Part shown: in pieces, positions 17,541 through 25,846 of the stretch
Position numbering within the stretch: position 1 is the first letter of the stretch
How the letters are laid out: each line of letters opens with the position of its first letter
Assembly: GCF_024753135.1 (NCBI RefSeq)
Contig: NZ_JANUGP010000008.1
Span: forward strand, 186,001 to 250,000
Origin: Streptomyces pyxinicus
GTDB lineage: Bacteria; Actinomycetota; Actinomycetes; Streptomycetales; Streptomycetaceae
Length of the DNA: 64,000 bases
Reading direction: 5' to 3'
Notes under the pieces: generated by a model
Seen by the model: the letters and a program-made list of their open reading frames with translations, nothing else
Told to the model about the DNA's origin: nothing
Database searches by the model: none
Position numbers and translations under genes: made by a program

Positions 17541-20375
17541 ATGGTGTGGATTGCGCGTGAGCATGCCGGACGGATGGCGCGGTATGCGGTCGCGTTCGAG
17601 CCGGGTGAACCGGCCCGTACGGGACGGATGGCCTTCTGGGACGCGGCGGGCGGGGAGCCGCCCGCCCTGGCCGGCGCCGCCACGGCGGAGGCCGGGCTCA
17701 TCACGGCCCGGGGGCGGCGCCCGGTCCCTGTCCTGTGGCTGTCCGTCGGCGACGCGCTGCCCGTCCTGATCACGGCCCGGCGCGAGTACGGCGGCGCCGG
17801 GAGCGAGAACGGCGCCGACGCGGTGCACCCGGCGGCTGCCTTCTGGGGCGCCGCCGCCGCGCTGGCGCTCCAGCTGGCCGCCCGCGAACGCCTCCTTCCC
17901 GGCGTGTCCGCCGGCGGTTACGACACCTGGCGGGTCGGCCCGTTCGACCCCGAGGACGTGCTGCGGCTGCGCGAGCTGGCCGCCGCCGCGCCGCCCGAGG
18001 CCCTGGCCGTGCCCGTCCCCGGGACCGATCTGCTGCCGCCCGCGGACCGGACGGTGCGCGCCTTCCTGGACGCCGTCGCGGACACCCTGCCGCGCACCGC
18101 CGCCGCCGAGGCGGCCACCGGCCGGGCCGCGTTCGCCGCCACCGCGCCCCAGCACGTACCGCAACTGCGTACCTGGGCGGAGGAGATCGCGGTCGGCGTC
18201 GACACCGGCATACGGGTCTCGCTGTCCGTGCGAGCGGCCGACGGCGCGGACGGCGCACCGGTCGTCCGGCTCGTGCCCCTGGTGTCCGATCTCGCCGACC
18301 CGACCGTGGAACTGACCGCCGCCGACCTCTTCGACGGCGCTCCGCACGTCCTGGGACCGGCCGCCCAGGCCGACACCGTCCGCGCCGTGCGCCGTGCCGC
18401 CGCCGTATGGGAACCGCTCGCCCGGCTGCTGCCGGTGCCCCGCCGACTCGACCTCACCGACGAGGAGTTGAGCCGGTTGCTGGGCGGCGCGGCGGCCCGG
18501 CTGCGGGCGCACGGCGTCGACGTGCGCTGGCCGGAGGCGAACCGGCGGCTGACCGCGCGGGCCGTGGTGGGTACGGACCGCACCGCGCCGGCCGACATGC
18601 GCGACTTCCTCGGCGGTGCCGGCACCGTCGACCTGCGCTGGCAGCTCTGCCTCGACGGGGATCCACTGACCGAGGAGGAGACGGCGGCCGTCGCCGGCGC
18701 GGGACGGCCGGTGGTACCGGTGCGCGGCGGCTGGGCGTTCGCCGGGCCCGAACTCGCCCGCCGGGCCCGGGATCGCGTGCTGCCCCCGCTCACCGCCGTG
18801 GAGGCACTCGCTGTGGCCCTCACCGGGTACGCGGAGATCGGCGGTGAGCAGATCGCCGTCGCCGACGGCCCCTGGCTGAGCGCCCTGCGCGCACTGCTGG
18901 CCGACACCGCCGCCGGCGCGCCCGTCGCGCGGCCGGCCGCGCTTGCCGCGACCCTGCGCGACTACCAGTCGCGCGGGCTCGCCTGGCTCGCGCGGATGAC
19001 CTCGCTCGGCCTCGGCGGCTGCCTCGCCGACGACATGGGTCTCGGCAAGACGGTCCAGCTCATCGCGCTCCACCTGTTCCGCCAGGAGCACGAGGGCAGC
19101 CGCGGCCCCACCCTAGTGGTGTGCCCGGCGTCGCTGCTCGGCAACTGGGAGCGGGAGATCCGCAGGTTCGCCCCCGGCACCGCCGTACACCGCTTCCACG
19201 GCGCCGGGCGAACCGTCGAGGGCGTGGCCGACGGGTTCGTGCTGACCACCTACGGCACGATGCGCCTGGACGCCGGACTGCTCGGCGGCCACCGCTGGAG
19301 CATGGTCGTCGCCGACGAGGCCCAGCACGTGAAGAACGCGTCGTCCGCCACCGCCAGGGCGCTGCGGCTGATCCCCGCGGACGCGCGGGTCGCGCTCACC
19401 GGCACCCCCGTGGAGAACAGCCTTTCCGAGCTGTGGGCCCTGCTCGACTGGACCACGCCGGGTCTGCTCGGCACCTACGGCCGCTTCCGGCGCCGGTGGA
19501 TCACTCCGATCGAGGCCGAGCGATCCGCCGCCGGCGCCGGTGAGGGCCCTGGCGCCACCGCCGCACGGCTCGCCGGTCTCGTCCGGCCGTTCCTGCTGCG
19601 CCGCCGCAAGTCCGACCCGGGCGTGGCGCCGGAACTGCCACCGAAGACCGAGACGGACCGGCCGGTCCCGTTGACGCCCGAGCAGACCGCCCTCTACGAG
19701 CAGCAGGTGCGTGCCGTCATGGCGGAGATCCGGTCGACCGAGGGGATCGCCCGCAGCGGTCTGGTGCTCAAGCTGCTCACCGGTCTGAAACAGATTTGCA
19801 ACCATCCCGCGCAGTTCCTCAAGGAGGAGGAGCCGAAGCTGGTCGGCCGCTCCGGCAAACTGGCCCTGCTGGACGAGCTGCTGGACACGATCCTGGCGGA
19901 GGACGGCGCGGTACTGGTCTTCACCCAGTACGTCGCGATGGCGCGACTGCTGGAGCGGCACCTCAGCGACCGGGGCGTCCCGGCCCAACTGCTGCACGGC
20001 GGGACCCCGTTGCCCCGCCGTGAGGAGATGGTCCGCCGCTTCCAGGACGGCGAGGTGCCCGTCTTCCTGCTGTCGCTGAAGGCGGCCGGCACGGGCCTCA
20101 ACCTCACCCGCGCCGACCACGTCGTGCACTACGACCGCTGGTGGAACCCGGCCGTCGAGGCACAGGCCACCGACCGGGCCTACCGCATCGGCCAGACGCG
20201 GCCGGTGCAGGTACACCGGATGATCGCGGAAGGCACGGTCGAGGACCGGATCGCGGCGCTGATGGAGGCCAAGCGGGAACTGGCCGACGCGGTCGTCGGC
20301 AGTGGCGAGCAAGCGCTGAGCCGTCTCGGGAACGACGAGTTGGCGAACCTGGTCGAGCTGAGGAGCGCGGAATGA
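17541..20375 (+). CDS. SNF2-family DEAD-like helicase/ATPase
   Basis: 944 residues from ATG 17541. The C-terminal half carries the full SNF2 set: Q-like DYQSRGLAWL, Walker A DDMGLGKTVQ, DEAQ box VVADEAQHVKN, LTGTPVENS, and helicase C motifs VFTQYV and YRIGQTRPVQVHR. The N-terminal ~450 residues are the variable bacterial SNF2 region. It is translationally coupled to a SWIM zinc-finger protein, a pairing widely seen in actinobacteria and thought to act in DNA or chromatin-like transactions. No obvious role in metabolite synthesis; it appears to be a resident chromosomal pair inside or between biosynthetic segments. Confidence 0.94.
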   Translation: MVWIAREHAGRMARYAVAFEPGEPARTGRMAFWDAAGGEPPALAGAATAEAGLITARGRRPVPVLWLSVGDALPVLITARREYGGAGSENGADAVHPAAAFWGAAAALALQLAARERLLPGVSAGGYDTWRVGPFDPEDVLRLRELAAAAPPEALAVPVPGTDLLPPADRTVRAFLDAVADTLPRTAAAEAATGRAAFAATAPQHVPQLRTWAEEIAVGVDTGIRVSLSVRAADGADGAPVVRLVPLVSDLADPTVELTAADLFDGAPHVLGPAAQADTVRAVRRAAAVWEPLARLLPVPRRLDLTDEELSRLLGGAAARLRAHGVDVRWPEANRRLTARAVVGTDRTAPADMRDFLGGAGTVDLRWQLCLDGDPLTEEETAAVAGAGRPVVPVRGGWAFAGPELARRARDRVLPPLTAVEALAVALTGYAEIGGEQIAVADGPWLSALRALLADTAAGAPVARPAALAATLRDYQSRGLAWLARMTSLGLGGCLADDMGLGKTVQLIALHLFRQEHEGSRGPTLVVCPASLLGNWEREIRRFAPGTAVHRFHGAGRTVEGVADGFVLTTYGTMRLDAGLLGGHRWSMVVADEAQHVKNASSATARALRLIPADARVALTGTPVENSLSELWALLDWTTPGLLGTYGRFRRRWITPIEAERSAAGAGEGPGATAARLAGLVRPFLLRRRKSDPGVAPELPPKTETDRPVPLTPEQTALYEQQVRAVMAEIRSTEGIARSGLVLKLLTGLKQICNHPAQFLKEEEPKLVGRSGKLALLDELLDTILAEDGAVLVFTQYVAMARLLERHLSDRGVPAQLLHGGTPLPRREEMVRRFQDGEVPVFLLSLKAAGTGLNLTRADHVVHYDRWWNPAVEAQATDRAYRIGQTRPVQVHRMIAEGTVEDRIAALMEAKRELADAVVGSGEQALSRLGNDELANLVELRSAE

Positions 20376-21682
20376 GCGGCGGACACGACGACCGGGCCCG
20401 GGGGTTCGCCGCCTTCCCGGCCCGCAGGGGCGGCCGGGTGCGCGGACAGTCCTGGTGGAGCCGGGCCTGGACGGAGTCGCTGGAGGACGGCTGGCCCGAC
20501 GAAGAGGTCCTGAAGCAGGGGCGGGTCGTCGCCCGCTCGGGCCGCCTCGGCTCCCTCACCGTCGGCCCGGGACGCGTCGCCGCGAAGGTGTACGACGGCG
20601 CCGACGAGCCGTACGCGGTGGTCCTCGGGCTTCCCGAGCTGGACGACGAGCAGTGGGACACCCTCTGGGAGCGGACCGCGGACCGCCCGGCGGAGACCGA
20701 GGCGCTGCTCGCCGGGGAGCTGCCGCCGGATCTCCTGGAAGCGGCTGAGGACGCCCGGCTGGGATTGCTGCCGGGCTACGGCGAGTTGGAGCCGGATTGC
20801 GGGTGTGACGAACCGGACCATCCGTGCGCGCACGCGGTCGCGCTGGGCTACCAGTTCTCCTGGCTGCTCGACGAGGAACCGCGACTGCTGCTGCTGGTAC
20901 GGGGCCGGGACTGGCCGACGGCGCTGGAGGAGCTGAAGTCCGTCCTCCTGCTGCGCGCCATGACCGACGGCGCCGAGGACGACCACGGCCCGGACGAGGA
21001 GGACACCGGCGGGCAGGCGACCCCCGCCGGTGTCGAGGGAACGGGGCCGGTGGGCGGTCCGGCTGCCGCCGGGACCCCCGCCGACGACGCGTACGCCCGG
21101 CCGCCCGCCCCTCTCCCGACACTCCCGCCGCTGCCCGAGCCGCCGGACGACAGCGCCGAGCCGGTCACCGGCATCGCGGCGGACCCGCTGGATCGGCTGG
21201 TCACCGACGCCGCCGTACGTGCCCGGGAACTCCTCGCCTACGTCCTCGGATCGGGCGACGAGCCGCCCCGGCCGCTCGACCGGTGGCAGGACACGGTGCG
21301 GATCGCCGCCACCCACCCCGACCCCAGGGTGCCCGCGCGGCTGCGAGACGGCTGCGACCGGCGGGACGAGCTGGACCGGGCGGTCGAGGCATGGCGGTGG
21401 GGCGGAGCCGCCGGTCTTGAGGTGCTCGAAGAGGTGTGGCAGCCCGAGGGGGCCGAGATGGCCCGGGCCCGCGCGGCGCTCTCGGCCGGCTGGGACGACG
21501 ACGAGCCACCCGTCGCCGTCGCCCGCGACAACTGCCTGACGCTGCCCGGCCGGGACCTGCAACTGCGGTACGGACGCGACGGCCGCTGGCACCCGTACCG
21601 GGATCGATCCGGCACCTGGTGGCCCGCCGGGCCGCCAGTGCGCGACCTCGTCCTGGCGTTCGCCGAACTCCTCGACGGCTGA
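20372..21682 (+). CDS. SWIM zinc-finger protein, SNF2 partner
   Basis: 436 residues, ATGA overlap with the SNF2 gene. The SWIM motif C-x-C-x(n)-C-x-H is visible as D-C-G-C-D-E-P-D-H-P-C-A-H-A at about 148-160. A Pro/Ala/Asp-rich linker (about 210-265) separates it from a C-terminal domain of unknown function. Likely binds nucleic acid or the helicase. Ends just before a very strong terminator. Confidence 0.9.
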   Translation: MSGGHDDRARGFAAFPARRGGRVRGQSWWSRAWTESLEDGWPDEEVLKQGRVVARSGRLGSLTVGPGRVAAKVYDGADEPYAVVLGLPELDDEQWDTLWERTADRPAETEALLAGELPPDLLEAAEDARLGLLPGYGELEPDCGCDEPDHPCAHAVALGYQFSWLLDEEPRLLLLVRGRDWPTALEELKSVLLLRAMTDGAEDDHGPDEEDTGGQATPAGVEGTGPVGGPAAAGTPADDAYARPPAPLPTLPPLPEPPDDSAEPVTGIAADPLDRLVTDAAVRARELLAYVLGSGDEPPRPLDRWQDTVRIAATHPDPRVPARLRDGCDRRDELDRAVEAWRWGGAAGLEVLEEVWQPEGAEMARARAALSAGWDDDEPPVAVARDNCLTLPGRDLQLRYGRDGRWHPYRDRSGTWWPAGPPVRDLVLAFAELLDG

Positions 21683-21700
21683 TCCACCGCCCGACGCGTC

Positions 21701-21747
21701 GACGGTGGCCGGCCCGCCCCTCGCACCGGGGCGGGCCGGCCACCGTC
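21701..21747. terminator. strong terminator after the SNF2/SWIM pair
   Basis: A perfect 20-bp stem (GACGGTGGCCGGCCCGCCCC and its complement) with a 7-nt loop, 19 bp after the SWIM stop. It isolates the A-PCP-trp-like operon from SNF2/SWIM transcription. Confidence 0.88.
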
Positions 21748-21783
21748 TTGCGTGCGCTCGGTGCCCGCCACCCGCCGAGTCAG

Positions 21784-21801
21784 GCTCCAACGAGGCTCCA
21801 G
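21784..21801 (+). promoter_or_regulatory. 11-bp-pitch direct repeat (SARP-like site) before the A-PCP-trp operon
   Basis: GCTCCAA at 21784-21790 and GCTCCAG at 21795-21801 are spaced exactly 11 bp start to start, with CGAG between. This is the geometry of SARP heptamer repeats. The same GCTCCAG-CGAG arrangement occurs before the gene at 30717. It lies 72 bp before the presumed GTG start at 21873, suitable for a promoter-proximal activator site. Confidence 0.5.
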
Positions 21802-21872
21802 ATGCCGAACTCACCATGAGGGGGACCGCGTTCGCCGGACCAGTGGCCGGACGCGCATCGGAAGGAGGCATC

Positions 21873-23345
21873 GTGGAGGGCACCACCATCGCGGGGCCGC
21901 CGCGTCCGCTCGTCAAGAGTTTCGTGGACCAGGCCCGGCGGACGCCAGAGGCGACCGCCCTGGTCTGGCGGGGGCACTCGGTCGGCTACGGGGCGCTGCT
22001 CGCCCGGGCGGAACGGGAACGGGACCGGATGGCCGCACTGCCGGCTGGAGCGCCGGCTGCCCTGCCCGCGGTCAAGTCACCCGGCACCATCGCCCTGATC
22101 CTGGGCTGCCTGCTGGCCAGGCGCCCCTTGCTGCTGCCGTCGCCGGCGCTGGGTGCGGACGTCACGGAGCGACTGTACGAGCAGGCGGGGGTGGGTCATG
22201 TGCTCGCTCCGGGGCGTCCGCCGGCGGCCCGCCGCTCCCCCACCGTGGACCTCAGCGGGAACGCGTTGCTGCTCACCACCTCCGGGTCCACCGGGCTGCC
22301 CAAGATCGTGCCCTTGTCCAGCACCGCGCTGGACCAGTTCGTGACCTGGGCGGCCGGCGCCTTCGGTATCGGTCCCGGCACGACCGTACTCAACTACGCA
22401 CCGCTCAACTTCGACGTGTGCCTGCTGGACGTGTGGACGACCCTCGCTCGGGGCGGACGGGTCGTCCTGGTCGACGCGGAACGCGTCACCGACGGAGGCC
22501 GCCTCCTCGCCCTCGTCGAGCGGGAGCGGCCCGAGGTGGTGCAGTCGGTCCCGATGTTCTACCGACTGCTGGCCGACGCCGCCCGCGCCGGGGGCCGTAC
22601 GCTCCCGTCCGTCCGGCACGCCGTCTTCACCGGGGACACCATGCCCGTACCGGTCGTGGCCGCGCTGCCGGGCCTGCTGCCTCACGCCCGGCTGTACAAC
22701 GTCTACGGTTGCACCGAGACCAACGACAGCTTCCTGTACGAACTGCGCGGCACCCCGGACCCGGCGCGCCCGCTCCCGCTCGGGCAGCCGCTGCCCGGTG
22801 TGGAGGCCCTGCTCGTCGACGCGGAGGGCCGGGTGCTGGACGGCCCGGGCAGCGGTGAACTGTACGTTTCCACGCCCTTCCAGAGCGAGGGCTACCTCGG
22901 CGCGGCCGCCGCCTCCGGCGCGTTCGTGCCGCATCCCGAGGGAGCGGACGACCGCCGCTGGTTCCGCAGCGGCGACCTGGTGCGACGCTCGCCCGACGGC
23001 ACGCTCACCCTCGTCGGGCGCACCGACTTCCAGGTCAAGATCCTCGGCGTCCGGGTCAATCCGCAGGAGGTCGAGCACCTGCTGCTGGCGCACCCGGACG
23101 TCACCGAGGCCGCCGTACGGGCGGTGCCGGACCCGGCGGCCGGGCACACGCTGCGCGCCGTGGCGCGTCGCCGCCCCGGCTCCCGGCTCAACAGCCTTTC
23201 ACTGCGCGGCCATCTGGCGCAGCGCCTGTCCCGGGCCGCGATCCCCGCGGCCCTGCTGATCACCGACGAGCCGCTGCCCCGGACCGCCACCGGCAAGGTC
23301 GACCGGGAGCGCGCCGGACACGTCCACTTCACCGAGGAGAGCTGA
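21873..23345 (+). CDS. stand-alone NRPS-type adenylation domain (amino acid-PCP ligase)
   Basis: 490 residues from GTG 21873, chosen because AAGGAGG sits just upstream; ATG 21816 is possible but lacks a ribosome site. Core motifs: A3 TTSGSTGLPK, A5 NVYGCTETND, A7 WFRSGDLV, A8 GRTDFQVKILGVRVNPQEVE, A10 PRTATGKVDR with the catalytic lysine. The A4 region NFDVCLLDVW keeps the Asp that binds an alpha-amino group, with Val next, so the substrate is an alpha-amino acid (proline, ornithine and glutamine-like residues are candidates). Size and the following PCP and acyl-CoA dehydrogenase-like gene match the PltF/PltL/PltE type of aminoacyl-PCP oxidation set. First gene of a nine-gene operon. Confidence 0.9.
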   Translation: MEGTTIAGPPRPLVKSFVDQARRTPEATALVWRGHSVGYGALLARAERERDRMAALPAGAPAALPAVKSPGTIALILGCLLARRPLLLPSPALGADVTERLYEQAGVGHVLAPGRPPAARRSPTVDLSGNALLLTTSGSTGLPKIVPLSSTALDQFVTWAAGAFGIGPGTTVLNYAPLNFDVCLLDVWTTLARGGRVVLVDAERVTDGGRLLALVERERPEVVQSVPMFYRLLADAARAGGRTLPSVRHAVFTGDTMPVPVVAALPGLLPHARLYNVYGCTETNDSFLYELRGTPDPARPLPLGQPLPGVEALLVDAEGRVLDGPGSGELYVSTPFQSEGYLGAAAASGAFVPHPEGADDRRWFRSGDLVRRSPDGTLTLVGRTDFQVKILGVRVNPQEVEHLLLAHPDVTEAAVRAVPDPAAGHTLRAVARRRPGSRLNSLSLRGHLAQRLSRAAIPAALLITDEPLPRTATGKVDRERAGHVHFTEES

Positions 23346-23346
23346 C

Positions 23347-23610
23347 ATGCCTTACGCCCAGGCCATCAAGGAGTTCGTGGTCGAGGAATTCCTGCCGGAC
23401 GTCTCTCCGGCGGAACTGGACGCCGACTACGACCTGCTGGCGAACGGGGTGATCGACAGTCTGGGGCTGCTCAAGGTGATCGCCTGGATCGAGGACCGGT
23501 ACGGGATCGACACCGACACGGTCGAACTGCGGCCGGAGTCGTTCCACACGGTGGCGGCCATCGACGCGTTCGTCACGCGCGCGTCGTACCGGCGGACGAA
23601 AGGCGCGTAG
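23347..23610 (+). CDS. stand-alone peptidyl carrier protein
   Basis: 87 residues, starting 1 bp after the adenylation gene. The phosphopantetheine serine is in GVIDSLGLL at about residue 38; the surrounding ANGVIDSLG-L pattern is that of PCPs partnering stand-alone amino-acid adenylating enzymes. It should carry the aminoacyl thioester for oxidation or cyclisation by the downstream enzymes. Confidence 0.92.
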   Translation: MPYAQAIKEFVVEEFLPDVSPAELDADYDLLANGVIDSLGLLKVIAWIEDRYGIDTDTVELRPESFHTVAAIDAFVTRASYRRTKGA

Positions 23611-23612
23611 CC

Positions 23613-24647
23613 GTGCACGAAGCCGTCACCACGCTGCTCCGGCGGGAGCGGCCCGTGGAAGCGCCGGTCTGGCGCTCGTTCTGGGACCGGCTGCGCGAGG
23701 GCGGCCTGCGGAAGGGAGAGTCGGTGGCCCTGCTCGCCTCCCTGGCCACCCGGGTCCCCGACCGCACCACTCTGACCGGCTTCCTGGACTCACTGTCCGG
23801 GCACCGGCCGGCCGAGGTGCCCGACGAGGTGGGTGCGGCGGTCAACATCGTCGGGACCGGCGGGGGCCCACGCACTTTCAACATCTCGACGGCCGCCGCG
23901 CTGGTAGCCGCCGCGATGGGCGTCCGGGTCGTGAAGACCGGCTCGCGCGCTTATACGGGCGGGCTCGGCTCGGTCGACCTGCTGGAGCTGCTCGGGGTTC
24001 CGCTGACCACGTCGTATGACGAGACGCGCGCGTCCCTGGAGGAGTACGGCATCGCTTTCGCCGGCGCCTTCGTCTACCCGCCCGAACTGGGCCTACTGGC
24101 GCGTCACGTGCAACCGCTGGACATCAGGCAGCTCGGCGGTTTCGTCAACGCGTTCGGCCCCTTTCTGGCGCGAATGCCGGCCCAGGCGCAGCTCACCGGC
24201 GTCGCGGACGCGCGGCTGGTGACCGGGCTGCGGCATGCCGGCGGGCATCTGGCGCGGGGCGGTGTCCGCTCGGTCTGGCTGTGCACCAACGACGCGGGTG
24301 CCGACGAACTGGTGAGCTTCGTGCCGAACCGGGTGTACACCTGCGAGGGCACGTGGGAGGACGAGTTCGTGCTCGATCCGTCCCGGCTCGGGCTGCGTCC
24401 GGGCTCGCCGGACGAACTGCGGCCGCGGCCCACCCACCCCGTCGCGCATTTCCATGAGGTGCTGTCCGGGCGTGGCGCGCCGGTCGCGGCGGAGACCGTG
24501 GCCCTGAACGCCGCCGCACTGGCGGTGGCCGGCCGGCTCACCGGCGACTGGGGGGCCGCGCTGGACGCGGCTCGTGCGGTGATCCAGGACGGCCGGGCAG
24601 TCGGCCTGCTGTGCCGGATGCGGTCGTCGGCGGCTGCCCATGTGTGA
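23613..24647 (+). CDS. TrpD-like phosphoribosyltransferase with altered acceptor site
   Basis: 344 residues, GTG start 2 bp after the PCP stop. The anthranilate phosphoribosyltransferase fold is clear from VGTGGGPRTFNISTAAA (81-95) and from Asp231-Glu232, the conserved metal-binding pair. Three acceptor-site features of true TrpD are changed. The KHGNR loop reads K-T-G-S-R (His and Asn become Thr109 and Ser111). The arginine in the V-R-R-E-L-G segment aligns with Ile171. The last Asp of GTGGD is Gly85. It should therefore still use PRPP but on a nitrogen acceptor other than anthranilate. Overlaps the TrpA-like gene by 8 bp. A role in housekeeping tryptophan synthesis is unlikely because trpE, trpB and trpG are absent. 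Confidence 0.88.
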   Translation: MHEAVTTLLRRERPVEAPVWRSFWDRLREGGLRKGESVALLASLATRVPDRTTLTGFLDSLSGHRPAEVPDEVGAAVNIVGTGGGPRTFNISTAAALVAAAMGVRVVKTGSRAYTGGLGSVDLLELLGVPLTTSYDETRASLEEYGIAFAGAFVYPPELGLLARHVQPLDIRQLGGFVNAFGPFLARMPAQAQLTGVADARLVTGLRHAGGHLARGGVRSVWLCTNDAGADELVSFVPNRVYTCEGTWEDEFVLDPSRLGLRPGSPDELRPRPTHPVAHFHEVLSGRGAPVAAETVALNAAALAVAGRLTGDWGAALDAARAVIQDGRAVGLLCRMRSSAAAHV

Positions 24648-25485
24648 GTTCTTCGCCCACCGCGGGCCCGGCCGGCCAGGCATCGCGGTGTTCCTCAACG
24701 CCGGTGACCCGCCGCTGGCCACGCTGCCCGACCTTGCCGCCATGCTCGACGAGAGCCAGGTCGACTGCCTCGAACTGGCCGTCCCGTTCCCCGGCTCGGC
24801 CACCGACGGCCCTGTCGTCCGGGCCTCCGCCCGCCGGGCGCTGGCTGGCGGCGCCACGTTCCGGAGGGTGCTGGACGCCGTGTCGTCCGTGCGCCCGGGG
24901 CTGCGCCGGCTGCGGATCGCGCTGCTCACCGACTGGAGCCACACCGTCCGGGGCACCGCCCCCGCCGACTTCGCCGCCGCCGTCCGTGACGCTGGCTGCG
25001 ACGGGCTGCTACTGCACGGGGTGCCGCCCCGCCTGCGCGCGGCCCACTACGAGGCCGTGCGCCGCGCGGAGCTCCCGCTCGTCACGACCTGCTATGCCGT
25101 CTCCGGCCCCGACGCCGTGGCCGAGGCGGCGGACCTCGCCTCGGCATATGTGTATCTGGTCGCGCACTACGGCCGCAGTGGCACAGCGGCGGCCCTGGAC
25201 CGGGACCGGCTCGGGGCGGTCCTCGGCACCCTGCGTTCCACCGCGTCGGCGCCCCTGGCCGTCGGCTTCGGCATCAGGACGGCCGACGACATCGCTCGGG
25301 TGGAGGCGCTCGGCGCCGACGCCGCCGTGGTCGGCAGCGCAGGGGTGGCCCGCATCGAACGGGCCGGGCTGCTGGGACGCGACCCCGTCAAAGAACTGCA
25401 CTCCTTCGTACAGGGACTGCGCGCGCCGGTCCGTACCCGCACCGGCCGACCGGAAGAAGGGATCGAAACCCATGATCGTCCGTAA
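24640..25485 (+). CDS. TrpA-like (tryptophan synthase alpha) lyase
   Basis: 281 residues. TIM-barrel with the two catalytic acids of TrpA in place: Glu45 in LELAVPF and Asp56 in ATDGPVV (equivalent to Glu49 and Asp60). The phosphate-binding end GFGIRTADDIARVEALGADAAVVGSA is also kept. It should catalyse a retro-aldol release of glyceraldehyde-3-phosphate from an indole-glycerol-phosphate-like intermediate. No TrpB partner is encoded, so it resembles BX1/Igl-type stand-alone lyases that release free indole. The last ~25 residues are an unusual charged tail overlapping the next gene by 14 bp. Confidence 0.87.
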   Translation: MCEFFAHRGPGRPGIAVFLNAGDPPLATLPDLAAMLDESQVDCLELAVPFPGSATDGPVVRASARRALAGGATFRRVLDAVSSVRPGLRRLRIALLTDWSHTVRGTAPADFAAAVRDAGCDGLLLHGVPPRLRAAHYEAVRRAELPLVTTCYAVSGPDAVAEAADLASAYVYLVAHYGRSGTAAALDRDRLGAVLGTLRSTASAPLAVGFGIRTADDIARVEALGADAAVVGSAGVARIERAGLLGRDPVKELHSFVQGLRAPVRTRTGRPEEGIETHDRP

Positions 25486-25846
25486 GCTCCAGGAGGTCAC
25501 CAGTGTCGACTGGGGCAACGGCCTGAGCCGCCGTTTCCTCACCCGGGGCGATGGTGTCGGCTACACGGTCACCGACACCATCGTCCGGGCGGGCACCAAG
25601 TCCCGGCTGGAGTACCGCAACCACCTGGAGACCTGCTACTGCATAGCGGGCAGCGGCGAGGTGATCGACACCGCGGGCACCGTCCACCCGATCACGCCCG
25701 GCACGCTGTACTCGCTCGACCGGCACGACGCGCACTGGCTCGTCGCGCACCCGGAGGAGGACCTGCGCCTGGTGTGCGTCTTCACCCCCGCCCTGCGCGG
25801 CGACGAACGCCACGACCTCGACTCGTCCGGCTACTCCCACTACTGA
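25472..25846 (+). CDS. orphan ectoine-synthase-like cyclase (EctC family)
   Basis: 124 residues, close to the EctC norm. It begins MIVRKLQEV and carries the cupin blocks YRNHLETCYCIAGSGEV and PGTLYSLDRHDAHWL and ends FTPAL-G-E-H like authentic EctC. The presumed iron ligands of EctC (Glu, Tyr, His) match Glu53, Tyr80 and His88. EctC forms the cyclic amidine ectoine, and has been reported to cyclise glutamine to the amidine ADPC. There is no ectA, ectB or ectD here, so osmolyte synthesis is unlikely. In this operon it probably makes a cyclic amidine as a building block. Overlaps both neighbours. Confidence 0.9.
   Translation: MIVRKLQEVTSVDWGNGLSRRFLTRGDGVGYTVTDTIVRAGTKSRLEYRNHLETCYCIAGSGEVIDTAGTVHPITPGTLYSLDRHDAHWLVAHPEEDLRLVCVFTPALRGDERHDLDSSGYSHY

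Noticed and set aside
25472..25846. Ectoine osmolyte gene cluster
   Set aside because: ectA, ectB and ectD are absent; the gene is embedded and overlapping in a biosynthetic operon.
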